The notes: generated from the letters alone by a model not told the origin. DNA of 64,000 bases from Falsiroseomonas ponticola (GCF_016805305.1 NZ_JAERQN010000001.1:434001-498000); one strand, 5' to 3'; shown: positions 28,727 through 37,536, numbered from the stretch's first letter. A program made the numbers and translations.

Positions 28727-28829
28727 GGCGATCCCCTTTCCGTGGCAGTCGGCCGAAGGGTCCGAAGGCCGCGCGGCGCCCGGGCGGCATGATCGCGGCG
28801 GGAAAGGGGCGAAAGCCGCCGCCCGATCA

Positions 28830-29420
28830 TCAACCCGTGAGCGGCCAGCGCAGCGCCCCTTCCGCCGCCAGGCCCCAGAAGGCGCGGATCAGCCGGCAGG
28901 CGGCATCCCAGGCGGGGGCGGCCAGGCGCAGCCGGTGGTCGGCGTCCAGCGCCTCCACCCTGATGGCGGGGGAGAGGGGATGGGCGCCGGCGGCGGCGGG
29001 CGTGCCGTAATCGTCCCGGCTGCCCTGCAGGATCAGCGTCGGCACCGAGAGCCGGGCCAGGTGGGCGAAGCGCGCCGGCTCCTCCGCCGCGCCGGGCCGG
29101 CGGAAGGGGTAGCCGAGGCAGATCACCGCCAGCACCGGCCGGCGGCACGCGACCTCCGTCACCACCCGGGCGCCGGAGGACCGGCCGATCAGCACCGTGC
29201 GCGCCAGGGCGGGCCCGGCGGGCAGCGCGGCTTCCAGCTGCGCCACGCGCGCCGCGATGCCGGCATCGAAGCGGCCGCCCGCCAGCGCCGCCTGGCCGAC
29301 CCAGCCGCCGAGATGGGGGGAGAGGCGCGGTTCCAGCGCGCGTTCGACCCCGACATCGTCCGGGAAGGAATCACCGGCGAGGTAGAAGGCGGGCCCGGGG
29401 CGGCCGGGGGCGGCGGGCAT
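28830..29420 (-). CDS. Alpha/beta-hydrolase (KANL3/Tex30-type)
   Basis: A 196-aa compact alpha/beta-hydrolase. The nucleophile elbow is LIGRSSGARVVTEVA (G-R-S-S-G), followed by ICLGYPFRRPG, a signature of the KANL3/Tex30-like hydrolases, then TLILQGSRDDYGTP (Asp) and LDADHRLRL (catalytic His). Substrate is unknown. The ATG at 29420 lies 35 bp after the ptsI stop in the same orientation. The frame extends into ptsI without another good start, so the N-terminus is tentative. Confidence 0.78.
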   Translation of the reverse strand: MPAAPGRPGPAFYLAGDSFPDDVGVERALEPRLSPHLGGWVGQAALAGGRFDAGIAARVAQLEAALPAGPALARTVLIGRSSGARVVTEVACRRPVLAVICLGYPFRRPGAAEEPARFAHLARLSVPTLILQGSRDDYGTPAAAGAHPLSPAIRVEALDADHRLRLAAPAWDAACRLIRAFWGLAAEGALRWPLTG

Positions 29421-29455
29421 GCGCGGGGGGATGGCGATCCGGCAGTCGGTGAAGC

Positions 29456-31312
29456 TCAGCCGCGCTCCGTCACCCCGGTCGCGAAGCCATCGACCAGTTC
29501 GCGGATGCGGGCGGGGTCGGATTGCTCCATCACGCGGCGGGCGAAGCGGGCGCAATCGCCGATATCGAGCGAGCGGACCGCCTGCTTCACGCGCGGGATG
29601 GCGCTGGCATTCATGGACAGGCAGCGGATGCCGAGGCCCAGCAGCAGGGGCACGAGCCGCGGATTGCCGCCCATCTCCCCGCAGACGGAAACCGGCATGC
29701 GGAGCCGCAGCGCGGCTTCGGTGGCGAACTGCATCAGGCGCAGCACGGCGGGGTGCAGGGGGTCGTAGAGGTGGGCGACCTCCGCATCGCCGCGGTCCAC
29801 GGCCAGCGTGTACATGGCGAGGTCATTGGTGCCGATGGCGAAGAAATCGGCCTCCAGCGCGATGGCGTCGGCGGCGAGCGCGGCGCCCGGCGTCTCGATC
29901 ATGGCGCCCAGCTCGGGCAGCTTCTCCGGCAGCTTCTCGCCCCGCCGGCGCAGGCGACGGGCCACGCGGTCATAGATCTCCCGCGCCGCCTTCACCTCGG
30001 TCGGGATGGTCACCATCGGCAGCAGCACGCGCACCGCGCCCTCCGGCGCCTTCCCGGCGACGCGGAGGATGGCGGCGAACTGCGCTTCCAGCAGTTCCGG
30101 CCGCTTCAGCAGCATGCGGATGCCGCGCAGCCCGAGCGCGGGGTTGGTGCTGGTATGGGCGGGGACGCCGGCGGCGAGCGCCTCCATCTCCTTCTCCCCG
30201 CCCCAGTCGAGGACGCGGATGGTGATGGGATCGCCGGCCATGGCCTCCACGATCGGCGCATAGGCGGCGACCTGCGCATCCTCGTCCGGCAGATCCTCCC
30301 GGTTCATGAAGAGGAATTCGGTGCGCAGCAGGCCGATGCCCTGGGCGCCAGCCTGGGCGATCAGCGGCAGCTCGGCGGGGATCTCCATGTTCGCCTGCAG
30401 CTCCACCTCCTCCCCATCCGTGGTGATGGAGGGCAGGCGGCGGAGCTTGGCGAGCTTGGTGCGTTCCCGCGCATAGACGCCGACCTGGTCCTTGGCCCAG
30501 GCGAGGGTGGCGGGGGTGGGGTGCAGCGCGATGGTGCCGGCGGCGCCGTCCAGCACCATCTGGTCCCCGCGCCGCGCGGCTTCGGTCAGGCCATGGACGC
30601 CGAGCACGGCGGGGATGCCGAGCGCGCGGAGCATGATGGCGGTATGGCCATCGGCGCCGCCTTCCTCCGTCGCCACGCCCAGGATGCGGGCGGGGTCGAG
30701 GAGGGCGGCATCGGCGGGGGTGACTTCCTCCGCCACCAGGATCGCCCCCTCCGGCACGTCCTTGAAGCTGCGGAAGGGGTTCTGCGTGAGGTTGCGGGTC
30801 AGGCGGCGGGCGATCTCCCGCACCTCCCCCGCGCGGCGGCGGAGCCCGGCCTTGTCGTCATCCTTGGCGGAGAGGATCACTTCCGCGATCGCATCGGCCT
30901 CGTCCGCCACCGCCGTCTCGGCGGCCAGCAGGTTGCTTTCGATGCGCTTGCGGGCGCCGCGGATCAGGCGGCTGTCGCCCAGCATCATGGCGTAGGCGTC
31001 GAGGAGGGGTTCGAGTTCCTCCTGCGCTTCCTCCGGCAGCACGCCGAGCCGCATCTTGAGCTTGGCGACCTGCTTGCGGCTGGCGGCGACGGCGGCGGCC
31101 AGGCGCTGCTTTTCCGCATCCACCGCGGTTTCCGCGATGCTGCGGCGCGGCGCTTCGGCGGGCGGTTCGGTGGTGTCGAAGACGGGGCCGATGGCGATGC
31201 CGGGGGAGACGGCGATGCCCCGGATGACGGTTTCCTTCACCCGGCGCGCGGCACGCCGGTCGGCCGCCGGGCCGGCCTTCGTCTCCGCCTTGTCGGGCTT
31301 GTCGGTCTTCAT
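29456..31312 (-). CDS. ptsI: PTS phosphoenolpyruvate-protein phosphotransferase (Enzyme I)
   Basis: Enzyme I transfers phosphate from PEP to HPr. At 618 aa it has a Lys/Ala-rich N-terminal extension, then IRGIAVSPGIAIGPVF. The phosphohistidine loop is EEGGADGHTAIMLRALGIPA with His223 (the usual SH is GH here). The PEP-binding barrel has LRTEFLFMNR, RVLDWGGEKE, GAMIETPGAAL, FAIGTNDLAMYTLAVDR and SVCGEMGGNP with the catalytic Cys. No GAF domain is present, so this is EI rather than PtsP. The gene starts 12 bp after ptsH. Confidence 0.95.
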   Translation of the reverse strand: MKTDKPDKAETKAGPAADRRAARRVKETVIRGIAVSPGIAIGPVFDTTEPPAEAPRRSIAETAVDAEKQRLAAAVAASRKQVAKLKMRLGVLPEEAQEELEPLLDAYAMMLGDSRLIRGARKRIESNLLAAETAVADEADAIAEVILSAKDDDKAGLRRRAGEVREIARRLTRNLTQNPFRSFKDVPEGAILVAEEVTPADAALLDPARILGVATEEGGADGHTAIMLRALGIPAVLGVHGLTEAARRGDQMVLDGAAGTIALHPTPATLAWAKDQVGVYARERTKLAKLRRLPSITTDGEEVELQANMEIPAELPLIAQAGAQGIGLLRTEFLFMNREDLPDEDAQVAAYAPIVEAMAGDPITIRVLDWGGEKEMEALAAGVPAHTSTNPALGLRGIRMLLKRPELLEAQFAAILRVAGKAPEGAVRVLLPMVTIPTEVKAAREIYDRVARRLRRRGEKLPEKLPELGAMIETPGAALAADAIALEADFFAIGTNDLAMYTLAVDRGDAEVAHLYDPLHPAVLRLMQFATEAALRLRMPVSVCGEMGGNPRLVPLLLGLGIRCLSMNASAIPRVKQAVRSLDIGDCARFARRVMEQSDPARIRELVDGFATGVTERG

Positions 31313-31324
31313 CCGGCCCGCTTG

Positions 31325-31702
31325 TCAGTCTTCATGGAAGCCAGCTTCGATCAGGCCGGCGATGGCGTCCATCGCTTCCTTCGCGTCCCAGCCCTCGGCC
31401 TCCACCACCACCTCGCTCCCCTGCCCGGCGCCGAGCATCATCAGGCCCATGATGGAGCAGGCCGGCACGGTCTGCCCGTGGCGGGAGACGTTGACGCAGG
31501 CGGAGAAACGTTCCGCGACCGTGACCAGCTTGGCGGCCGCGCGGGCGTGCAGGCCGCGGCTGTTGATGATCTTCAGGGTCTTGCGCATGACCAATCCGCC
31601 GGCGGGGTCGCAGCCGCAGGCGCCATCGCCTTCCGCCACCAGGGCCGCGCCCGGCTGGGGGGTGGCTTTCGCCTCCCCGGCTTCATCCGGCCATTCGTTC
31701 AT
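31325..31702 (-). CDS. ptsH: HPr phosphocarrier protein with N-terminal extension
   Basis: The HPr core begins MRKTLKIINSRGLHARAAAKL with phospho-His52 (His14 of the short form). It retains the regulatory serine in PACSIMGLMML (Ser83; Ser45 of the short form), the expected HprK target. I start at the ATG at 31702 because it has GGAGG 6 nt upstream and overlaps the EIIA stop as ATGA. This gives 125 aa with a 38-residue extension containing a Cys-Gly-Cys pair. A start at 31588 would give a standard 87-aa HPr, but with a poor RBS. Confidence 0.9.
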   Translation of the reverse strand: MNEWPDEAGEAKATPQPGAALVAEGDGACGCDPAGGLVMRKTLKIINSRGLHARAAAKLVTVAERFSACVNVSRHGQTVPACSIMGLMMLGAGQGSEVVVEAEGWDAKEAMDAIAGLIEAGFHED

Positions 31703-32181
31703 GCAGAGCCTCCGGCGTCGCGCGCATGGCCCCCGGGAGACCCGCTGGGGGACGATCCGTTGGGGGGGGTGCCATTGGGTTTGGGGGCCTCGGCCATGTC
31801 GGCGGCGCAGGCGATGTATTTGCGGCCGGCGGCGGTGGCATGGGCCACGGCTTCCGCCAGCGGTTCCGATCCGCGGATCTTGGCCAGCTTGACCAGCAGC
31901 GGCAGGTTGACGCCCGCGATGACCTCCACCGTCCGGTGGTCGCAGAGCTGGAAGGCGAGGTTGGAGGGGGTGCCGCCCAGGATGTCGGTCAGCACCACCA
32001 CCCCGTCGCCCTGGTCCACGCCGGCGATGGAGGCGCGGATATCCTCCCGCCGCGTCTCCAGCCGGTCCTCGGGGTAGATGCAGACGGTCGCGACCGAGGC
32101 TTGCGGGCCCACCACATGCTCCATGGCGAGACGCAGTTCCTCGGCGAGGCGGCCGTGGGTGACGAGGACCAATCCGATCAT
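31699..32181 (-). CDS. PTS EIIA component, mannose/fructose (EIIA-Man) type
   Basis: A 160-aa EIIA-Man-like domain beginning MIGLVLVTHGRLAEELRLAME with phospho-His9. VVVLTDILGGTPSNLAFQL is the diagnostic second motif, followed by VIAGVNLPLLVKL. A Pro/Gly/Ser-rich tail of about 30 residues follows the domain. No EIIB or EIIC is encoded nearby, so this is the phosphorylatable output protein of a regulatory PTS rather than a sugar transporter. The start overlaps the rapZ stop (ATGA) and the stop overlaps the ptsH start (ATGA). Confidence 0.93.
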   Translation of the reverse strand: MIGLVLVTHGRLAEELRLAMEHVVGPQASVATVCIYPEDRLETRREDIRASIAGVDQGDGVVVLTDILGGTPSNLAFQLCDHRTVEVIAGVNLPLLVKLAKIRGSEPLAEAVAHATAAGRKYIACAADMAEAPKPNGTPPNGSSPSGSPGGHARDAGGSA

Positions 32182-33140
32182 GATGAGTGCGACAGGGCCT
32201 CCCGCCCCGCAACAGGATGGTCTCCCGCGGCCACCCCCTGCGCAGCGGGGGCATGGGTGGCGGCCGAGGGAGCGAGTTCGCGGTGGATCAGGTCCACGCG
32301 CCAGCCCAGCGACGTCAAGTGGGATGCCATGCGCTCCGCCACAAGCACGGAGCGGTGACGGCCCCCGGTGCAGCCGAAGGCGATCGTCAGGTACTTCTTC
32401 CCCTCCGCGACGTAGCGGGGCAACAGCAGGTCCAGCAGGCCCGTCATGCGGTCCCAGAATGGGCGGAAGGCGGGATCGGCCTCGACAAACGCGGCGATCG
32501 GGGCTTCGCGACCGGTCATGGGGCGGAGAAGCGGGTCGTAATGCGGGTTGCGCAGGAAGCGCATGTCCAGCACCAGGTCGGCTTCCCGCGGCAGGCCCTT
32601 GGGGAAGCCGAAGGACATCACCCCGATGCCGAGGCCGGCGGCATTGGCCGGGCGGAAGCGCCGTTCGATCTGCAGGCGCAGCTCCGGCAGCGGCAGGTCG
32701 GAGGTATCCAGCACCACATCCGCGGCATCCAGCAGCGGCGCCAGCAGCGCGGCTTCGCGGGCGATGCCCTGGTCCACCCGGCTGCCCAGCGCGCCCCCGG
32801 GCGCCAGGGGGTGGCGGCGGCGGGTCTCGGAATAGCGGCGGAGCAGGACCGGCGCCTCCGCCGTGGCGAAGACCAGGCTGACCGCGACATCGGGGCGGAG
32901 CCGGAGGCGGGAGACCACGCGCAGCACCTCCGGCGCATCGAAGCCGCGGGTGCGGGCATCGACGCCGATGGCGAGCGGGGTGGCGCCATCGCCCACCAGC
33001 TCCTCGATGATCGTCAGCGGGGGGTTGTCCACCGTCTCGAACCCCAGATCCTCCAGCGTGCGGAGGATGGAGGCCTTGCCGGCGCCGGACAGGCCGGTGA
33101 CCAGGACCACGGGGCGGGCGGGGGGGAGCGGCGCATCCAT
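32178..33140 (-). CDS. rapZ: RNase adapter RapZ
   Basis: A 320-aa P-loop protein. Walker A is GLSGAGKA at residues 16-23. The family blocks DLGFETVDNPP, IGVDARTRGFDAPE, VMSFGFPKGLP, DLVLDMRFLRNPHYD and the C-terminal LTIAFGCTGGRHRSV, VLVAERMASHL follow. RapZ homologues bind RNA/metabolites and link the PTS to cell-wall precursor synthesis in enterics; in alphaproteobacteria the role is less clear. The ATG at 33140 overlaps the hprK stop (TGATG), and the stop overlaps the EIIA start. The tail ends in an Ala/His-rich segment. Confidence 0.94.
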   Translation of the reverse strand: MDAPLPPARPVVLVTGLSGAGKASILRTLEDLGFETVDNPPLTIIEELVGDGATPLAIGVDARTRGFDAPEVLRVVSRLRLRPDVAVSLVFATAEAPVLLRRYSETRRRHPLAPGGALGSRVDQGIAREAALLAPLLDAADVVLDTSDLPLPELRLQIERRFRPANAAGLGIGVMSFGFPKGLPREADLVLDMRFLRNPHYDPLLRPMTGREAPIAAFVEADPAFRPFWDRMTGLLDLLLPRYVAEGKKYLTIAFGCTGGRHRSVLVAERMASHLTSLGWRVDLIHRELAPSAATHAPAAQGVAAGDHPVAGREALSHSS

Positions 33141-33586
33141 CACGGGGCAAACGCCCCGGCGGCCATGGCGGCGCGGCCACACGCGGCTTTCAACGCGAAG
33201 GCCAGCTTGTCCGGCGCCGAAGGCTCCTTCCCCCTCAGCGCCACCAGGGGCAGGTCGATGTCATGCGCCGTCCAGCGCGCGGGGTCGGGCAGGCGGGGCG
33301 GCGGCGTATCCCGCAGCTGGACCGCGAGGCGCAGCCGCGCGCTGGCCGCCGCCGGCAGGTCCCGCATCAGGCCGAGGCCGCGGATTTCCAGCATGCCGCG
33401 GAGCGGGCCGGGGGAGGAGGCGATGAGCGCGCCCTGCCGCGCCGCGACCTCCACCTGGTCATCGGCGACGAGGTGCCAGCCGCGGCCGAGGAGACGGAGG
33501 ACGAGATCGGATTTCCCGGCGCCCGAGGGGCCCAGGATCAGGACGCCATCATCATCCAGGGCCACGCAGGACCCGTGCAGCGGCAT
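33140..33586 (-). CDS. hprK: HPr kinase/phosphorylase, short alphaproteobacterial form
   Basis: A 148-aa protein corresponding to only the catalytic domain of HprK/P. It begins MPLHGSCVALDDDGVLILGP; the P-loop is GPSGAGKS (19-26), followed by HLVADDQVEV and the capping LEIRGLGLM motif. It would phosphorylate the conserved serine of HPr. Alphaproteobacteria usually have this N-terminally short form. It is the first gene of hprK-rapZ-EIIA-ptsH-ptsI, a run in which nearly every junction overlaps. Confidence 0.93.
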   Translation of the reverse strand: MPLHGSCVALDDDGVLILGPSGAGKSDLVLRLLGRGWHLVADDQVEVAARQGALIASSPGPLRGMLEIRGLGLMRDLPAAASARLRLAVQLRDTPPPRLPDPARWTAHDIDLPLVALRGKEPSAPDKLAFALKAACGRAAMAAGAFAP

Positions 33587-33744
33587 AGCGGTCCGAAGAC
33601 CCCCAACTCATGGCGGGCGGACCATGGCAGAAAGGTGGCGGGAGTCAAATGAACGCCGGCGCCAGCGGCAGCGGCGGGCGCGGTTGCCTCGGCGCGGGGG
33701 GGCTGCCAGCCTGCGCGCCTGCATCGGGGAATGGCAGCGTGGCG

Positions 33745-34689
33745 ATGATTGAGGCAGCAACGATCAAGGCGGGGCTGATCGAGGCGGCGGCGGCGCGCAT
33801 CGCCCCCCATGTGCGGCGCACGCCGGTGATGCGGATGGCGGGCGGCGACCTCGGGCTCGACATGCCGCTCATCCTGAAGCTGGAACTGCTGCAGGCCACC
33901 GGCAGCTTCAAGCCGCGCGGCGCCTTCAACCGGATGCTGTCCCTGCCGGTGCCGCCGGCGGGCGTCGCCACCGCATCGGGGGGCAACCACGGCGCGGCCG
34001 TCGCCTATGCCGCGCGCGCGCTGGGCCACAAGGCGGAGGTCTTCTGCCCCGTCCCGACGCCGGCGGCCAAGACCGACCGCATCCGCGCCTATGGCGCGGT
34101 GCTGCACCAGGTGGGGGCCGCCTATGACGAGGCGCGGGAGGCGAGCGAGGCGCGGGCGGCGGAGACGGGCGCCATGATCGTGCATGCCTATGACCAGCCG
34201 GAGGTGCTGGCGGGCCAGGGCACGGTCGGGCTGGAGCTGTGGCAGGATGCGCCGGAGGCGACGCATGTGCTGGTGGCGACCGGCGGCGGCGGGCTGATCG
34301 GCGGCATCGCCGCCTGGTATGCGGGCCGCGGCGCCGAGATCATCAGCGTGGAGCCGGAGGGCTGCCCGACGCTGGCCACCGCGCTGCGGGAGGGAAGGCC
34401 CGTCCCCTGCCCCGTCGGCGGCATGGCGGCGGACAGCCTGGGCGCGCGGCAGGTCGGCGCGCTGATGTTCGAGGTGGCGCGCCACCACGTGGCCCGCGCG
34501 GTGCTGGTGCCGGACGCGGCGATCCTGGAGGCGCAGAAGCGGCTGTGGCAGGCGCTGCGGCTGGTGGCGGAGCCGGGGGGTGCCACGGCGCTGGCGGCGC
34601 TGACCTCCGGCGTGCTGGCGCTGCCGGCGGGGGCGCGGGTGGCGGTGGTGGTGTGCGGGTCCAACACCGATCCGGCGAAGGTCGTCTGA
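33745..34689 (+). CDS. Threonine/serine dehydratase-like PLP enzyme
   Basis: A 314-aa fold-type II PLP enzyme. HVRRTPVMRM precedes ATGSFKPRGAFNR with the PLP Lys56. ASGGNHGAAVAYAA, the glycine loop VLVATGGGGLIGGI and the terminal VVVCGSNTDPAKV follow. It fits catabolic threonine dehydratase or serine racemase-like enzymes; there is no C-terminal ACT domain. The start at 33745 matches family N-termini (MIEAATIKAGLIEAAA). An in-frame ATG at 33649 has a better RBS (GGGAG), but would add 32 Gly/Ala/Ser residues of unlikely composition. Confidence 0.88.
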   Translation: MIEAATIKAGLIEAAAARIAPHVRRTPVMRMAGGDLGLDMPLILKLELLQATGSFKPRGAFNRMLSLPVPPAGVATASGGNHGAAVAYAARALGHKAEVFCPVPTPAAKTDRIRAYGAVLHQVGAAYDEAREASEARAAETGAMIVHAYDQPEVLAGQGTVGLELWQDAPEATHVLVATGGGGLIGGIAAWYAGRGAEIISVEPEGCPTLATALREGRPVPCPVGGMAADSLGARQVGALMFEVARHHVARAVLVPDAAILEAQKRLWQALRLVAEPGGATALAALTSGVLALPAGARVAVVVCGSNTDPAKVV

Positions 34690-34703
34690 CCCGGCGGCCG
34701 CCG

Positions 34704-35369
34704 TCAGTTGCCGAACAGGCGCTGCAGGCGGCCGAGGATTTCCGGGAGTGTCAGGCCGCTCGGCTGGGGCTGGGGGGCGGTGCCCTCCGGCACCCGGGCG
34801 CGGTAGCGGGCCAGGGCGTCGCGGGTGCGTTCCAGGCGCAGCTCCACCGGCTCCGCCTGCGTGGTGCCGGCGCCGAGGCCCGTGACGCGCACCAGCGCGG
34901 CGCCGGCGCCGGGCAGTTCCTCCGCCGCGCGGGCCAGGTCCTCGGGCTTGGGGGCGCAGGCCAGGGTCCGGCCCTCCAGCGTGCAGGGCATCTCGTAGAA
35001 GCGGTTGGGGGGGAAGCGGAGCTGGGCGGTGCCGGTCACGGCCAGCAGGCCGCGGCCCGCGGCCTCCAGCGTCAGGTCGCGGGCCGTGACGACCGGCACC
35101 AGGCGGCCGCCGCGATCCTGCACCTCCAGCACCAGGGAGGAACCGCCGGGACCCTGGGCGCGCTCCACAGGCTCCCGGTGCCGCAGCAGGCAGTCGGCGC
35201 GGTCCGTCATCCGGTCCGTGATGCAGGAGAGGCGCCAGCTGCCGATCTCCTCCGGCGGCACGGCGGCGGGGGTCGTCGTCGGCTGCGCCGCCGCAGGGAC
35301 CGCGAGAAGCCCCCCCGCGGGGACCGCGAGAAGGGTGAGGAGCAGGGCATGGGTTGCGGCGGTCTTCAT
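34704..35369 (-). CDS. Predicted periplasmic protein, IalB-like
   Basis: A 221-aa product with a signal peptide (MKTAATHALLLTLLAVPAG, cleavage likely near AAAQ at 26-29). The mature part starts EEIGSWRLSCITDRMTDRADC, resembling the W-x-x-x-C opening of invasion-associated locus B (IalB)-type proteins, and has further cysteines at CTLEGRTLACAP. Function is unknown. It converges on the dehydratase gene and is divergent from the aldo/keto reductase gene with a 35-bp gap. Confidence 0.65.
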   Translation of the reverse strand: MKTAATHALLLTLLAVPAGGLLAVPAAAQPTTTPAAVPPEEIGSWRLSCITDRMTDRADCLLRHREPVERAQGPGGSSLVLEVQDRGGRLVPVVTARDLTLEAAGRGLLAVTGTAQLRFPPNRFYEMPCTLEGRTLACAPKPEDLARAAEELPGAGAALVRVTGLGAGTTQAEPVELRLERTRDALARYRARVPEGTAPQPQPSGLTLPEILGRLQRLFGN

Positions 35370-35404
35370 GTCGGCGAAGATAGGCGGCCAGGGGTCGAGG
35401 TTCC

Positions 35405-36235
35405 ATGAAACAGGTGAAATTCCCGGATGGGACGACGGTGCCGGCCCTCGGCCAGGGCACCTGGTACATGGGGGAGCGGGGGTCCGACCGGCGGGCGGAG
35501 GCGGCGGCGCTGCGGCTTGGCCTCGACCTCGGCATGCGCCTGATCGACACGGCGGAGATGTATGCGGAGGGCGGCGCCGAGCAGGTGGTGGCGGAAGCCA
35601 TCGCGGGGCGGCGGGAGGAGGTCTTCCTCGTCTCCAAGGTCTATCCGCACAACGCCTCGGCCCGGAAGCTGCCGCTGGCGCTGGAGGCCAGCCTGAAGCG
35701 GCTGCGGGTGGAGCGGATCGACCTCTATCTGCTGCATTGGCGCGGCGGCGTGCCGTTGGCGGAGACGGTGGCGGCGATGGAGCGCGCGATCGCGCAGGGC
35801 AAGATCGCGCGCTGGGGCGTCAGCAACCTCGATGTGGATGACCTGGAGGAGCTGGGGGCGGCGCTGGCGGATTGCGCGACGGACCAGGTGCTGTGGAACC
35901 TGGAGGCGCGCGGCGTGGAGTTCGACCTGCTGCCCTTCTGCGCGGGGCGGGGGATGCCGGTGATGGCCTATTCGCCGATCGGCCAGGGGGGCGCGCTGCT
36001 GCGAAGCCCGGCGCTGAAGGCGGTGGCGGCGCGGCATGGCGTGACGGCGGCGCAGGTGGCGCTGGCCTTCGTGCTGGCGCGGCCGGGGGTGATCGCGATT
36101 CCCAAGGCGGCGGATCCGGGGCATGTGCGGCAGAACGCGGCGGCGCGGGACCTGGTGCTGACGGCCGATGACATGGCGGTGCTGGACGCGGCCTTCCCGC
36201 CGCCCAGGCGCAAGCGCGCGCTGGCGATGCTGTAG
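35405..36235 (+). CDS. Aldo/keto reductase
   Basis: A 276-aa NADPH-dependent reductase. The catalytic tetrad is visible as Asp48 and Tyr53 (LIDTAEMYAEGGAE), Lys78 (FLVSKVYP) and His111 (LYLLHWRG). PVMAYSPIGQGG and the NADP-binding VIAIPKAADPGHVRQN follow. Substrate is not readable; it resembles the 2,5-diketo-gluconate / methylglyoxal reductase branch. It is followed 42 bp later by the GH19 gene in the same direction. Confidence 0.93.
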   Translation: MKQVKFPDGTTVPALGQGTWYMGERGSDRRAEAAALRLGLDLGMRLIDTAEMYAEGGAEQVVAEAIAGRREEVFLVSKVYPHNASARKLPLALEASLKRLRVERIDLYLLHWRGGVPLAETVAAMERAIAQGKIARWGVSNLDVDDLEELGAALADCATDQVLWNLEARGVEFDLLPFCAGRGMPVMAYSPIGQGGALLRSPALKAVAARHGVTAAQVALAFVLARPGVIAIPKAADPGHVRQNAAARDLVLTADDMAVLDAAFPPPRRKRALAML

Positions 36236-36277
36236 CGCCCGGGCCTATGCTGCGCCCCCGCAACGGGGGAGTGGACG

Positions 36278-37249
36278 ATGGGCCTGCCAGGCGGCTTGTT
36301 CGCCTTCGAGGAACCTCCATGGCAGCGCAACCCGATGGGGGACCTCTGCCCGGCCGTCCTGCCGCGGCCCGGCATGGGCTGCCACCTGCCCGTCAGCTGC
36401 TTCCCGCCCAGCGCCGATCCGGGCCCGGTGCCGCAGCTGGCGGACGTGCCGATCACGGAGGAGGACCTCCTCCGCCTGGTCGGCCAGGCCAAGACGCAGC
36501 CCGGCACGCAGCGTCGCGTCTTCGACGCGCTGATCGAGGCGTCGAGATCCGGCGCGCTCTGGTTCCATGAGATCAGCCGCAGCGGGCTGCGCCTGTCCCA
36601 TTTCCTCGCGCAGTGCTGCATCGAAAGCTCCTCCTTCCAGAAGCTGGAGGAGGGGTTCGTCTTCAGCACCGTGGCGCGGCTGCTCGAGATCCACGGCAAG
36701 TACCTGACGGAGGAGCAGGCCAAGGCCTTCGTGCCGGAGGACCAGAAGACCCGCCACGACGCCATCAAGGCGGAGAAGGGCGAGCCCAAGACGCCTGAGG
36801 AGAAGAAGGCGCTGGAGAAGGCGCTGGCGGATAGCGACGCGGCGGAGAAGAAGAAGCCGCAGGAGCTGGCCAGCACCGTCTATGCCAACCGCATGGGCAA
36901 TGGCGGCGTCGCTTCCGGCGATGGCTGGACCTATCGCGGGCGGGGGCTGATCCAGCTGACGGGGCGGGAGAACTACCGGGCGGCGGGGAAGGACCTCGGC
37001 CTGCCGCTGGAGGCGCAGCCGCAGCTGGTGTGGAAGGATGCCGAGGTCGCGCTGAAGACCGCCGCCTGGTACTGGACCAGGCACAAGCTGAACGACCACG
37101 CCGACCTGGATGATGCGCTGAAGGTCAGCCAGGCCATCAACCTCGGCCCCAACGCCGTGGGCGGCAAGGGCAAGCCGAACCACCTGAAGGACCGGCAGGA
37201 GAAGACGGAGGAGGCGAAGGCGATCTGGGGGGATTGGGCGCTGCGGTGA
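36278..37249 (+). CDS. GH19-family chitinase/endolysin-like enzyme
   Basis: A 323-aa protein. After about 55 Pro/Cys-rich residues, the lysozyme-like GH19 fold is marked by LSHFLAQCCIESSSFQKLEEG (catalytic Glu116) and YANRMGNG, DGWTYRGRGLIQLTGRENYR, AAWYWTRHKLN. A Lys/Glu/Ala-rich helical insertion (about 150-205) separates the two. GH19 enzymes cleave chitin or, in phages and interbacterial effectors, peptidoglycan. No signal peptide is seen. The stop overlaps the start of a colicin-immunity-like gene (GTGA), suggesting an enzyme-plus-immunity pair. RBS GGGGGAG lies ahead of the ATG. Confidence 0.85.
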   Translation: MGLPGGLFAFEEPPWQRNPMGDLCPAVLPRPGMGCHLPVSCFPPSADPGPVPQLADVPITEEDLLRLVGQAKTQPGTQRRVFDALIEASRSGALWFHEISRSGLRLSHFLAQCCIESSSFQKLEEGFVFSTVARLLEIHGKYLTEEQAKAFVPEDQKTRHDAIKAEKGEPKTPEEKKALEKALADSDAAEKKKPQELASTVYANRMGNGGVASGDGWTYRGRGLIQLTGRENYRAAGKDLGLPLEAQPQLVWKDAEVALKTAAWYWTRHKLNDHADLDDALKVSQAINLGPNAVGGKGKPNHLKDRQEKTEEAKAIWGDWALR

Positions 37250-37536
37250 GCGACGATCCGCTCGCCCTCAGCCCCTTCGTCACGCTGATCCGGGATTTCC
37301 TGGCCGGCCGCATCGATGCCGATGCCTTCGAGCGTGGCTATCGCCGCGCCTCGCGGGAGGATGGGCAGCACCGGCCGCGCGCGGTGTTCCTGGTGCTCGA
37401 TACGCTCTTCGCCGATGTCGATGCCTATTGCCCCGACCCGGCGCTGCGCGGGCCTGACGATTTGGATGCGGCGGGGCTGCGGGAGGCGGCGGCGCGGGCG
37501 GCGGCGCGGCTCGGGGCGATGGGCCTCTACCAGTAG
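37246..37536 (+). CDS. Colicin-immunity-like small protein
   Basis: A 96-aa acidic, helical protein (LSPFVTLIRDFLAGRIDADAF ... VFLVLDTLFADVDAYCPD). It resembles the bacterial self-protective colicin-like immunity family, whose members start with a short helix ending in RDFLxGxIsaxxFe. It begins at a GTG overlapping the GH19 stop, so it is translationally coupled to that enzyme. The inferred role is to neutralise the GH19 protein in the producer cell. It overlaps the convergent trmO-like gene by 10 bp. Confidence 0.65.
   Translation: MSDDPLALSPFVTLIRDFLAGRIDADAFERGYRRASREDGQHRPRAVFLVLDTLFADVDAYCPDPALRGPDDLDAAGLREAAARAAARLGAMGLYQ

Noticed and set aside
28419..29768. A 449-codon plus-strand frame across 28.4-29.8 kb
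   Set aside because: It is antisense to the hydrolase and ptsI genes, has no RBS and shows low-complexity composition.
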